From NCBI GenBank assembly GCA_002422845.1, contig DITM01000068.1:1-7464 (forward strand): a stretch of 7,464 bases of DNA. The letters run 5' to 3'. Shown here piece by piece: positions 1 to 6,773 of the stretch. How positions within the stretch are numbered: position 1 is the first letter of the stretch; each line of letters begins with the position of its first letter. The DNA is from Candidatus Paracaedibacteraceae bacterium UBA6184. GTDB taxonomy: Bacteria > Pseudomonadota > Alphaproteobacteria > UBA6184. Under the pieces are notes generated by a model that was given only the letters and a program-made list of their open reading frames with translations, ran no database searches and was not told where the DNA came from. The position numbers and the translations under genes were made by a program.

Positions 1-87
1 TATGTTATCTGGTACAGCCCCAAACTTTTTATGGTGCTTTTCCTATGAATATGCTAACAATTAATCAAGTTAAAAAGGATAAAGCGG
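1..87. other. 5' flank, possible tail of an upstream gene
   Basis: These bases precede bamD. One plus frame is open from base 2 to a TAA at 62-64 and could be the C-terminus of an upstream gene; in related alphaproteobacteria lpxC often lies here. The roughly 20 residues do not match any C-terminus I recognise, so no gene is called. No clear promoter is seen. The bamD ribosome binding site AAGGA lies at 75-79. Confidence 0.3.
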
Positions 88-804
88 ATGTTGAAAAAGG
101 TTGTTATGGTATTTGGATTAGCCCTGTTAACAGTGGCATGTGACCCATTAGATGAATATCGCAATAAATCAGATACTTACTTATACGATACAGGTATGGA
201 TTATTTAGAATCTGGCCGCCACGAGCGTGCAGCTAAGGTGTTTGAAGAAGTTGACTTGCAACACCCATCCTCGCCACTAGCACCGAAAGCATTATTAATG
301 GCAGGGTATTGTTATTATTTAGAAAGCAATCCCGACAGTCGTAATACGAACCGATTTCCGGATGCTTTAGATAAATTTGAAAGTTTTGTTCGTTTGCACC
401 CAAATCATGAAATGATCCCCTATGCCTTATATATGATGGGGATGTGTCATTTCGAAATGTTAGGGGACGAGATGCGTGATCAGACCGCATCAGCTAAAGC
501 GGTTGGATATTTTTCAAACTTGATCGAACGTTTCCCAAATTCATCTTATGCAAAAGATGCCTCTGAAAAGTTAAAAATTCTTGTACAATATGCCGCAAAA
601 AAACATGTGTATATCGCAGAGGTGTTAATGCGAGAAGATCGCTATGCACCAGCGATTTCGAGATTGCAACAAGCATTAAAGATGGGGCTAGATGAAGAAT
701 CAACCCGACAGGCTACAGAAATGTTAAATGAGTGTTATAAAGCGTTGAAGTTAAATCACTTAGTAACATCATCAGAGAATAAAGAGGTATCTGTACAGCC
801 ATAA
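88..804 (+). CDS. bamD: Outer-membrane assembly lipoprotein BamD
   Basis: BamD (ComL/YfiO family) is the essential lipoprotein partner of BamA in the machine that folds and inserts beta-barrel proteins into the outer membrane; it faces the periplasm. The 238-aa length is close to the 245 aa of E. coli BamD. Residues 1-17 form a lipoprotein signal peptide (LysLys, hydrophobic core, then LLTVAC), giving lipidation at Cys18. The mature part is helical and TPR-like: a first repeat around residues 30-60 (YLYDTGMDYLESG, AAKVFEEV), a second around 88-125 (ALDKFESFVRLHP), and the family-typical RDQT (130-133) followed by FPNSSYAKDA (149-158) and a last repeat near 178-200. Start ATG has AAGGA eight bases upstream. 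It overlaps recN by one base, implying coupled translation. Oddity: Asp19 follows the lipidated Cys. Family assignment is firm; the upstream operon partner lies outside the window. Confidence 0.93.
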   Translation: MLKKVVMVFGLALLTVACDPLDEYRNKSDTYLYDTGMDYLESGRHERAAKVFEEVDLQHPSSPLAPKALLMAGYCYYLESNPDSRNTNRFPDALDKFESFVRLHPNHEMIPYALYMMGMCHFEMLGDEMRDQTASAKAVGYFSNLIERFPNSSYAKDASEKLKILVQYAAKKHVYIAEVLMREDRYAPAISRLQQALKMGLDEESTRQATEMLNECYKALKLNHLVTSSENKEVSVQP

Positions 805-2453
805 TGTTAGTACGTCTTGACATTGAAAATGTTGCGATTATAAAAAAATCAGCCCTGACATTTGATGTGGGGCTGACGGTGTTTACTGGCCAAACGGGGG
901 CGGGTAAATCCATTTTGCTAGATTCGCTCAGTTTGTGTTTGGGCGCTAGGGCTGATACGGATCTTATTCGGCATGGTCAAGATAAGGCAATTGTCAGCGC
1001 AGTCTTTAATATTGATCAACGAACCCCTATTTATGACTTATTATCTGAGCATGGAATTCCTGCTGAAACACCTGAACTAGTTGTTCGCAGAATTTTAGTT
1101 CGCGACGGTAACAGTCGATGTTTCTTAAATGACTATCCTGTCAGTTTAGGTTTAATCAAATTGGTGTCGAATCATCTAATGGAAATTCATCAGCAGTTTG
1201 ATCGTATGTTGGATGCATCTGCGCATCGCAGCGTATTGGATGAATATGCCGGGCATTCTGAATTATTAGCGGCTACACGAACAGTGTTTCACCAGTGGAA
1301 ACAGGCTGAATCTGCATTGGAAGATCATCGCATGCGCATGGAGCAGGCGCTGAGAGACAAAGAGTATTTGGAACATAAAGTTAAAGAGCTTTCTGACTTT
1401 GCCCCCAAAGCAAATGAAGAACAAGTTTTGGTAGAACAGCGCACCTTTATCAAACAAAAAGAAGCAATTTTAAAAGCATATCATACCGTTGCAGATGCGT
1501 TTGACGGTGATATAAAAAGCGCCGGGTTGCACGCATATAAAATACTTAGCAAATTTGATGATGCAACATCCATTTCATTGAGTGAGGCAATGGATCGGGT
1601 GTTGTCGGATATGACCGAAATTTCAGCGCGTGCCAAGGATCATTTAAATACGTTGCTGGATAATTCGCTGTCGTTATCGGCCATTGAGGATCGACTGTTT
1701 GAATTAAGACAGCTTGCCCGCAAATATAATTGCTTGCCTGATGAACTTTCAAGCAGTCTTGAGGAAGCAACTATCTTGTTGGGCGTTGTTCATGATGCCT
1801 CTGCAGGTGTTAAAAAATTAGAGCAGTCTGTTCAAGTATTCAAACATGACTTTGCAAAAGTAGCAAATGAACTATCTGAGCGCCGCAAACATAAAGCTGC
1901 TGAATTGGATCGATTGATTGCGATAGAACTGCCCCCATTAAAACTGGGGCAGGTTAAGTTTGCAACACACATTTCTTCATTGAATGAATTGCACTGGCAA
2001 AGCGCCGGTATCGATGCCGTGGAATTTTTAGTCGACATGAATCAGCAAGGCATTATGCTGCCGCTAAACAAAGTTGCATCAGGTGGAGAAATGGCACGAT
2101 TAATGTTAGCTCTTAAAGTATGTTTGGCGCGTTCAGGATCAACGCCAGGTCTTGTATTTGATGAGGTCGATAGCGGTGTAGGGGGTGACGTTGCAAATGC
2201 TGTTGGGCAACGCTTGCGTCAGCTCTCAAAACATTTGCAGGTATTGGTTATTACGCATTCTCCTCAAGTTGCAAGTGCCGGAGATATTCATTGGGTCATT
2301 GAAAAAACAATGGAACCCGATGGCGTTGAAACACGTCCCATGCTGTTAAGTGCAGAGCAACGCATTGATGAAATTGCACGCATGATGGCGGGGGATCACA
2401 TTACCCCAGAAGCAAAAGCGGCGGCTGCCGTATTGTTAGATCAGCGCGACTAA
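804..2453 (+). CDS. recN: DNA repair ATPase RecN
   Basis: RecN is an SMC-like ATPase recruited to double-strand breaks, where it helps hold DNA for RecA-dependent recombination in the cytoplasm. The 549-aa length matches E. coli RecN (553). Walker A is GQTGAGKS at 29-36. The Q-loop region is at 126-133 (MEIHQQFD). A charged helical middle, roughly 155-370, is the coiled-coil arm. The ABC signature ASGGE is at 425-429, Walker B LVFDE at 450-454 followed by the D-loop VDSGVGG, and the H-loop ITHSPQVA starts at 483. The order head, coiled coil, head with a single ORF excludes RecF and the larger SMC proteins. The ATG shares its A with the bamD stop codon, and the nearest purine-rich stretch (784-787) is too far to act as a normal ribosome site, so translation is probably coupled to bamD. 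In many alphaproteobacteria ligA follows; here it does not. Two motif variants (GQTG for GETG, QQFD for GQH) are noted separately. Confidence 0.95.
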   Translation: MLVRLDIENVAIIKKSALTFDVGLTVFTGQTGAGKSILLDSLSLCLGARADTDLIRHGQDKAIVSAVFNIDQRTPIYDLLSEHGIPAETPELVVRRILVRDGNSRCFLNDYPVSLGLIKLVSNHLMEIHQQFDRMLDASAHRSVLDEYAGHSELLAATRTVFHQWKQAESALEDHRMRMEQALRDKEYLEHKVKELSDFAPKANEEQVLVEQRTFIKQKEAILKAYHTVADAFDGDIKSAGLHAYKILSKFDDATSISLSEAMDRVLSDMTEISARAKDHLNTLLDNSLSLSAIEDRLFELRQLARKYNCLPDELSSSLEEATILLGVVHDASAGVKKLEQSVQVFKHDFAKVANELSERRKHKAAELDRLIAIELPPLKLGQVKFATHISSLNELHWQSAGIDAVEFLVDMNQQGIMLPLNKVASGGEMARLMLALKVCLARSGSTPGLVFDEVDSGVGGDVANAVGQRLRQLSKHLQVLVITHSPQVASAGDIHWVIEKTMEPDGVETRPMLLSAEQRIDEIARMMAGDHITPEAKAAAAVLLDQRD

Positions 2454-2507
2454 CAGCAACGCGACGTTACTGTTAGGTTAGACCACGTCTAATACTATAA
2501 GAGTATT
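2451..2507. terminator. Three stacked hairpins in convergent gap
   Basis: The gap between the converging recN and antiporter genes is almost all inverted repeat. Hairpin 1 pairs TAACAG (2451-2456) with CTGTTA (2470-2475) and, after one mismatch, AACG with CGTT. Hairpin 2 pairs TTAGAC (2478-2483) with GTCTAA (2487-2492). Hairpin 3 pairs AATACT (2491-2496) with AGTATT (2502-2507). None has a clear T-tract, so intrinsic termination in either direction is inferred from position and structure, not from a canonical signal. Hairpins 2 and 3 share two bases and compete. Confidence 0.45.
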
Positions 2508-3714
2508 AAACGACCTCTTCTTCAATAACCTCATCTTGTTCTTCTTCAACAGGCATTAACCAATGTACCAGACGATCCAACAATGGGGTACACATCATCG
2601 AAATTGCTGCTGCTAATACAGCAATGTTTCCGATCTCTGGTGAAATTAGCTGGTGTAAAATTGCGGGGCCTAAAATCACGAACGCAAATTCTCCACCTGG
2701 TGCAATATAGGTTGAAACACGAACGGCTACCCAATGCGATAATCCAAAGCTGCGGCTTGAAATGTACATGATTACAAACTTAAGCGGGATAAACACCAGG
2801 GTGAGACCAAGAATCGACCCCAAGTAAGTCCACAACATTGTAATGTTAATCGACATGCCGATTCCCATAAAGAATAGTCCTAATAGTAAGCCTCTAAAGG
2901 ATCGGATGACGTTTTCAACTTTGTTTCTAAACTCGCTGTCCGATAACAGCAACCCAATTGTAAAGGCAGCAAACTCAATCGAAACCCCGACTTTTTGAGC
3001 TAATGCACTTGTGCCTAAAATCACCAATAATGTGAACGCCATAAACAAGTCTGCTTGGTACGAATCTCCTAAAAACCTGAAAATAGGACGAATGACGAAA
3101 CGTCCCAATATCACCATCAATACGACTCCGCCTGCAGATTTTAATATATTGAGTGCAACGTACATGATGGTCATTGCTTCAGATTCGCCTGTTGGGTTAG
3201 GCTTTATGAAATCAACCAGTACTAACAATAAAATGGCGGCAAGGTCCTGCAGCAACAATACCGAGAATGTAACACGACCATGGCGAGATGACATCTCGTT
3301 GGATTCGGATAACAATTGTAAGACAATCGCTGTAGACGACAATGCTAAGCTGCTGGCAACAATGATGGATGTCATTAAAGGAAACCCTAACAGGTGCGAT
3401 ATTCCAATGAGTACTGCCCCGGTAATGGTCACTTGTAATGTTCCAAGTCCAAATAGATATCGACGTAATATCAAAAGACGTTCGATCGACATCCCAAGCC
3501 CAATTGCAAAAAACAAAAACACTAAGCCCAGCTCAGAAATGCTGCGGCTGTTTTCTACATTTTGAATTAGATTCAGTGCCCAAGGTCCCATAGCAACGCC
3601 GGCAACTAAATATCCCAGCACGGGGCTTGACTTTATACGTGCAGAAATTGCAGATACCAATACCGCAGCAAACAAAAACCATAGTACATCTGAAAAATAT
3701 TGTGTTTCGAACAT
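2506..3714 (-). CDS. CPA2-family cation:proton antiporter (KefB-like membrane domain)
   Basis: A polytopic inner-membrane protein of the Na+/H+ exchanger superfamily (PF00999 type, CPA2), expected to swap K+ or Na+ for protons; the ion cannot be read from sequence. With ATG at 3714 it has 402 aa and about 12-13 hydrophobic segments. Landmarks: PVLGYLVAGVAMGP near 31-44, IGLGM at 71-75 where KefB/KefC relatives have GLEL, the buried polar pair QD at 156-157, FMGIGMS near 282-288, and APGGEFAF at 338-345. It ends with an acidic tail (388-402) and has no RCK/TrkA-N nucleotide-binding domain, unlike ~600-aa KefB/KefC. Start choice: the frame stays open to a TTG at 3789, but those extra 25 residues are polar and unlike the family, the TTG lies in a promoter-like TTGACT, and the ATG at 3714 has AAGG (3725-3728) ten bases upstream. 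It converges with recN. Family is firm; substrate and start less so. Confidence 0.87.
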   Translation of the reverse strand: MFETQYFSDVLWFLFAAVLVSAISARIKSSPVLGYLVAGVAMGPWALNLIQNVENSRSISELGLVFLFFAIGLGMSIERLLILRRYLFGLGTLQVTITGAVLIGISHLLGFPLMTSIIVASSLALSSTAIVLQLLSESNEMSSRHGRVTFSVLLLQDLAAILLLVLVDFIKPNPTGESEAMTIMYVALNILKSAGGVVLMVILGRFVIRPIFRFLGDSYQADLFMAFTLLVILGTSALAQKVGVSIEFAAFTIGLLLSDSEFRNKVENVIRSFRGLLLGLFFMGIGMSINITMLWTYLGSILGLTLVFIPLKFVIMYISSRSFGLSHWVAVRVSTYIAPGGEFAFVILGPAILHQLISPEIGNIAVLAAAISMMCTPLLDRLVHWLMPVEEEQDEVIEEEVV

Positions 3715-3760
3715 CGACTTTTTACCTTTTCCTCTTATCACATCTTGTCTTCTATCTTTA

Positions 3761-3789
3761 GAGATAACCAGGTATGACGAGTAAGTCAA
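3761..3789 (-). promoter_or_regulatory. Putative promoter of the antiporter gene
   Basis: On the minus strand TTGACT (3784-3789) lies 17 bases from TATCTC (3761-3766). The -35 matches the sigma-70 consensus at 5 of 6 bases; the -10 is weak (3 of 6). It would start transcription near 3754 and give a leader of about 40 nt before the ATG at 3714. Inference from motif and spacing only. Confidence 0.35.
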
Positions 3790-3895
3790 ATAGATCTCGC
3801 TATTTTTATGTTTTTTATATCTTTTTAGGGTAGAAGTTGTGTTTAAGTAGCAATTTTAACTTTGCAAAATATAAAACTAGGGGGATCGTCGCGTG

Positions 3896-3938
3896 ATGCG
3901 ACTCAAGCAAATCGCAGTGCGATTTGCTTGAGTCGCAT
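3896..3938. repeat. Perfect palindrome, 21-bp arms, 1-nt centre
   Basis: Bases 3896-3916 (starting ATGCGACTCAAG) are the exact reverse complement of 3918-3938, separated by the single G at 3917. It lies 36 bp past the grpE stop, between grpE and the antiporter, both read on the minus strand. Downstream of it on that strand there is no immediate T-tract (only a T-rich patch some 20 bases on), so it is not a textbook intrinsic terminator. It could be a mobile palindromic element, a processive-transcription block or a dyad site. No second copy is seen in the window. Confidence 0.85.
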
Positions 3939-3974
3939 AAACGTATCATTTTTGCACAAGTACAATGATAGACG

Positions 3975-4517
3975 TTATTGCTTTTTAGAAACTCCAACCA
4001 TTGCGGGTCTTAACAAACGATCCTTTAAGGAATATCCGGATTGCACAACTTGCAGGATTGTTCCAGGCTCTACGTCTTCATTGGGAATATCAAACAAAGC
4101 TTGGTGTAAGTTATGATCAAACTTTTCATTTAATGGCATGTGTTTTTGAATGTTATGAATTTCAAACACTTTGGCCAATTCTTTTTCTGTTAATTCAATG
4201 CCTACAATAAAATTCTTAAAATGTTCATTTTCACGCAGTTCATCTGAAATTAAACCAAGAGCCCGTTCAAAGTTGTCCGCAACGGATAGTAAGTTTTGAG
4301 CAAACTTTGCAATTGCATACTGATGTGCATCTTCAACTTCTTTTTGAAGTCTGCGGCGCAGATTTTGATTTTCAGCCAACGACCGTAGTAGTTGATCATT
4401 CAGATCTTCAACTTTCGTATGGAGTTCTGCTAGCTCACCTTGGTCATGCGTAATTTCAGGTGCATGATCATGGGCAATGTTTTCATTTTCAATTGTTGAT
4501 TCGTTTTTTTCATCCAT
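3975..4517 (-). CDS. grpE: Nucleotide exchange factor GrpE
   Basis: GrpE is the cytoplasmic co-chaperone that releases ADP from DnaK/Hsp70, resetting the chaperone for another client; it works as a dimer with DnaK and DnaJ. The 180-aa protein has the family layout: a charged, probably disordered N-terminus (1-28, rich in Glu, Asp, His), a long coiled-coil dimer helix (about 29-85, including LRRRLQKE and FAQNLLSVADNFERAL), and a C-terminal beta domain with the hallmark IPNEDVEPGTILQVVQSGYSLKDRLLRPAMVGVSK (in parts, 144-178). Start ATG at 4517 has AAGGAG eight bases upstream, a strong ribosome site. It is transcribed divergently from rpiB. dnaK/dnaJ are not adjacent here. I see no CIRCE dyad and no clear sigma-32-type promoter; the visible promoter is sigma-70-like. 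Identification is firm. Confidence 0.95.
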   Translation of the reverse strand: MDEKNESTIENENIAHDHAPEITHDQGELAELHTKVEDLNDQLLRSLAENQNLRRRLQKEVEDAHQYAIAKFAQNLLSVADNFERALGLISDELRENEHFKNFIVGIELTEKELAKVFEIHNIQKHMPLNEKFDHNLHQALFDIPNEDVEPGTILQVVQSGYSLKDRLLRPAMVGVSKKQ

Positions 4518-4529
4518 GATGGGTACTCC

Positions 4530-4558
4530 TTTTTATATCTTAAAAGCTCTGCTATAAT
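4530..4558 (+). promoter_or_regulatory. Putative rpiB operon promoter (-10 TATAAT)
   Basis: A perfect TATAAT lies at 4553-4558 on the plus strand, about 31 bases before the rpiB ATG. The expected -35 position (4530-4535, TTTTTA) matches only 3 of 6 bases, so strength is uncertain. Together with the minus-strand box at 4568-4573 it makes a divergent promoter pair whose start sites would overlap. Confidence 0.45.
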
Positions 4559-4567
4559 ATTTTGAAC

Positions 4568-4596
4568 ATTATACACATATAGGCGTCAGATGACAA
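4568..4596 (-). promoter_or_regulatory. Putative grpE promoter
   Basis: On the minus strand TTGTCA (4591-4596) and TATAAT (4568-4573) are separated by exactly 17 bases, matching the sigma-70 consensus at 11 of 12 positions. Transcription would start near 4561, giving a leader of about 44 nt. The -35 hexamer overlaps the start codon of rpiB (ATGACAA), so the two genes share DNA here. Confidence 0.65.
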
Positions 4597-5018
4597 AAAT
4601 TTTTATAGGATCAGACCATGCTGGATTTGAATTAAAATCTGCCATTCATGGGGAATTGTTATTAGAGTATACGATTACAGATTGCGGAACCAACTCAACA
4701 GATAGTGTCGATTACCCCATATTTGCACATGAGGTTGCAAAGAACGTGTTGTTGAATACTGGATCAATTGGAGTTTTGATCTGTGCAACAGGTATTGGGA
4801 TGTCCATTGCAGCCAATCGTCATCGTGGAATTCGGGCAGCCTTATGTCGAGGAGTGAAGGATGTTAAATTGGCACGGCATCATAATAATGCAAATGTGTT
4901 AGTCATTGGGGCGACATATTCCCATCCAGATGAAGCTGTCGAAATGGTCAAGGCCTTTCTTGCAACATCGTTTGACGGTGGGCGACATGAGAAAAGAATT
5001 AATTTACTTGATCAATAA
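4590..5018 (+). CDS. rpiB: Ribose-5-phosphate isomerase B
   Basis: RpiB (RpiB/LacAB family) interconverts ribose 5-phosphate and ribulose 5-phosphate in the non-oxidative pentose phosphate pathway, feeding nucleotide synthesis. At 142 aa it is normal length. Key features: IGSDHAG at 6-12 (Asp9, His10 at the sugar site), SVDYP at 39-43, the catalytic thiolate Cys65 in LICATGIGMSIAAN (63-76), HRGIRAALC at 78-86, and ARHHNNANVL at 95-104 with the active-site His98/Asn99 region. The residue after the catalytic Cys is Ala66, where the family usually has Gly (CGTG). The ATG is preceded by only a weak ribosome site (AGG at 4581-4583). It leads the rpiB-glyA-nusB cluster, 18 bases ahead of glyA; rpiB next to glyA is a common alphaproteobacterial arrangement. 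LacA/LacB is an unlikely alternative because of context. Confidence 0.93.
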   Translation: MTKIFIGSDHAGFELKSAIHGELLLEYTITDCGTNSTDSVDYPIFAHEVAKNVLLNTGSIGVLICATGIGMSIAANRHRGIRAALCRGVKDVKLARHHNNANVLVIGATYSHPDEAVEMVKAFLATSFDGGRHEKRINLLDQ

Positions 5019-5036
5019 TAATTTAGGAGTTTTCAT

Positions 5037-6296
5037 ATGCAATACCGTGATCTTACGCTTGCGCAGAGCGATCCAGACATTTCAAACTGGATTCAAAAAG
5101 AATATCATCGACAGAACGATCGTATAGAATTAATTGCTTCTGAAAATATTGTTTCAAAAGCAGTCATGGAAGCTCAGGGGTCTATACTCACCAATAAATA
5201 TGCCGAGGGTTATCCTGGTGCGCGTTATTACGAAGGATGTGAGTATGTCGATAAAATAGAGCAACTGGCGATTGATCGTGTATGTAAATTGTTTGATTGC
5301 GCCTATGCCAATGTGCAGCCTCATTCAGGGGCTCAGGCCAATGGTGCTGTATTTTTAGCGTTATTGCACCCCGGTGATACATTTTTAGCAATGGGGTTAA
5401 ACGCAGGTGGACATTTAAGCCACGGGGCTAAACCCAATATGTCTGGAAAGTGGTTTAATGCTGTTCAATATGGTGTTGATCAGGCCACTGGTTTAATTGA
5501 TTATGATGCTGTTGAAGCCATGGCCATTGAGCATCGTCCAAAGCTTATTATCGCAGGAGGGTCAGCCTATCCACGTCAAATCGATTTTAAACGATTTAGA
5601 GCGATCGCGGATAACGTGGGCGCATATCTTATGGTAGACATGGCTCATTTTGCAGGGTTGGTTGCAACGGGCTTTCACCCATCTCCACTGCCTTATGCGC
5701 ATGTGGTAACATCGACAACGCACAAAACATTAAGAGGTCCGCGGGGGGGCATCATTTTAACGAACGATGCAGACATTGCTAAAAAAATAAACTCTGCCGT
5801 ATTTCCTGGATATCAAGGTGGGCCGTTGATGCACGTGATTGCAGCTAAAGCTGTTGCCTTTCAAGAAGCATTGCAACCTATGTTTAAAGACTATATTCAA
5901 GATGTGTGCCTGAATATTAAGGCGCTTGCAGAAACGCTGAATGACTATGGTTTTCCATCCATCACGGGCGGAACAGATACTCATTTGATTTGTGTTGATG
6001 TTTCGGGTATGGGCATTAATGGTAGTGACAGCGCGATCTTTCTAGATCGTTTGGGAATGACGTGTAATAAAAATGCCATACCGTTTGACCCTTTGCCCCC
6101 CAAGATTACATCTGGGTTACGGTTGGGATCACCAGCGGTTACGAGCCGTGGCTTTAAAGTAGGGGAATTTAAGCGTGTTGGGGGGTTAATTGGAAAATCA
6201 TTGATCGCTTTATCTGAAGGAAAGCAAGAAAGTATTGCAAAGGAAATCCAAGATAGCGTAAAAGAGCTGTGTGACGCATTTTCAATTTATGCATAG
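5037..6296 (+). CDS. glyA: Serine hydroxymethyltransferase
   Basis: GlyA is the cytoplasmic PLP enzyme that converts serine and tetrahydrofolate into glycine and 5,10-methylene-tetrahydrofolate, the main source of one-carbon units for purines, thymidylate and methionine. The 419-aa length matches E. coli GlyA (417). Visible landmarks: NKYAEGYPGARYYEG at 53-67 (substrate and dimer contacts), QPHSGAQAN at 94-102, Asp201 and His204 in VDMAHFAGL contacting PLP, the Schiff-base Lys230 in TSTTHKTLRGPRGG, and the substrate-carboxylate Arg362 in GLRLGSPA. The stretch CNKNAIPFDP (343-352) resembles alphaproteobacterial forms. AGGAG (5025-5029) lies seven bases before the ATG. It sits 18 bases after rpiB and 27 before nusB, so it is the middle gene of an operon. 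No missing catalytic residue is seen. Confidence 0.97.
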   Translation: MQYRDLTLAQSDPDISNWIQKEYHRQNDRIELIASENIVSKAVMEAQGSILTNKYAEGYPGARYYEGCEYVDKIEQLAIDRVCKLFDCAYANVQPHSGAQANGAVFLALLHPGDTFLAMGLNAGGHLSHGAKPNMSGKWFNAVQYGVDQATGLIDYDAVEAMAIEHRPKLIIAGGSAYPRQIDFKRFRAIADNVGAYLMVDMAHFAGLVATGFHPSPLPYAHVVTSTTHKTLRGPRGGIILTNDADIAKKINSAVFPGYQGGPLMHVIAAKAVAFQEALQPMFKDYIQDVCLNIKALAETLNDYGFPSITGGTDTHLICVDVSGMGINGSDSAIFLDRLGMTCNKNAIPFDPLPPKITSGLRLGSPAVTSRGFKVGEFKRVGGLIGKSLIALSEGKQESIAKEIQDSVKELCDAFSIYA

Positions 6297-6323
6297 TATC
6301 AAGAATTATCAAGGGGATAAGCT

Positions 6324-6773
6324 TTGAAGCGACGTTTTAATCGACATCAACGTTCAACTGCCAGATTAGGGGTTGTTCAAATGTTATTCGTTCATCAATA
6401 TGGTGAAGCAGACATGCAAACAGATCAGTTGTTAAGTTTTTTTGACGAAACTTGGGAAAAGCCAGATATGCATTTTTTGCAAAAAAGATTGACTAGCGCA
6501 TGCAAAAATATCATATCAATAGATGAGTGCATCACGTCGGGATTGCAGTCCGGATGGACGATGGATCGCATAGATCCAGTATTATATGCTATATTAGCAG
6601 CTGCCACAGATGAAATGATGGATCCATCGAAAGAGACCCCCGCAGAGATTATTGTCAAAGAATATGCGGATTTGGCGGCGGATTTTTTTGACATATCTGA
6701 GACGGCCTTCGTAAATGCATACCTTAACGATTTAAAAGTAAGGTTAGTCGCGCCAGTCCAGGAGAAAGACTGA
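6324..6773 (+). CDS. nusB: Transcription antitermination factor NusB (TTG start)
   Basis: NusB binds NusE (ribosomal protein S10) and the boxA RNA in rRNA leaders, helping RNA polymerase read through rRNA operons. The 149-aa all-helical protein shows the family pattern: a basic Arg-rich N-terminus with RSTARLGVVQMLFVHQYGE (10-28), a middle helix ending in DRIDPVLYAILAAATDEMM (81-99, the usual L-D-x-V-x-x-A-I-L motif), then ETPAEIIVKEYADLAADFF (104-122) and FVNAYLNDL (129-137). Divergence is fairly strong, as is usual for NusB, but the order is diagnostic. The start is TTG at 6324 with AAGGGG (6311-6316) seven bases upstream; the next in-frame ATG would delete the first helix. It is the last gene of the rpiB-glyA-nusB cluster; nrdR and rib genes that often precede nusB are absent. 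Confidence 0.88.
   Translation: MKRRFNRHQRSTARLGVVQMLFVHQYGEADMQTDQLLSFFDETWEKPDMHFLQKRLTSACKNIISIDECITSGLQSGWTMDRIDPVLYAILAAATDEMMDPSKETPAEIIVKEYADLAADFFDISETAFVNAYLNDLKVRLVAPVQEKD

Noticed and set aside
3011..3565. 184-codon plus-strand frame inside the antiporter gene
   Set aside because: It is antisense to a well-recognised membrane protein, with Asn/Lys/Thr-rich composition expected of a shadow frame.
3715..3789. N-terminal extension of the antiporter from TTG at 3789
   Set aside because: The added 25 residues are polar and not family-like, the TTG overlaps a -35-like TTGACT, and ATG at 3714 has its own ribosome site.
3862..4210. Plus-strand frames across the grpE region
   Set aside because: They lie over grpE on the other strand or over the palindrome and show no recognisable domain.
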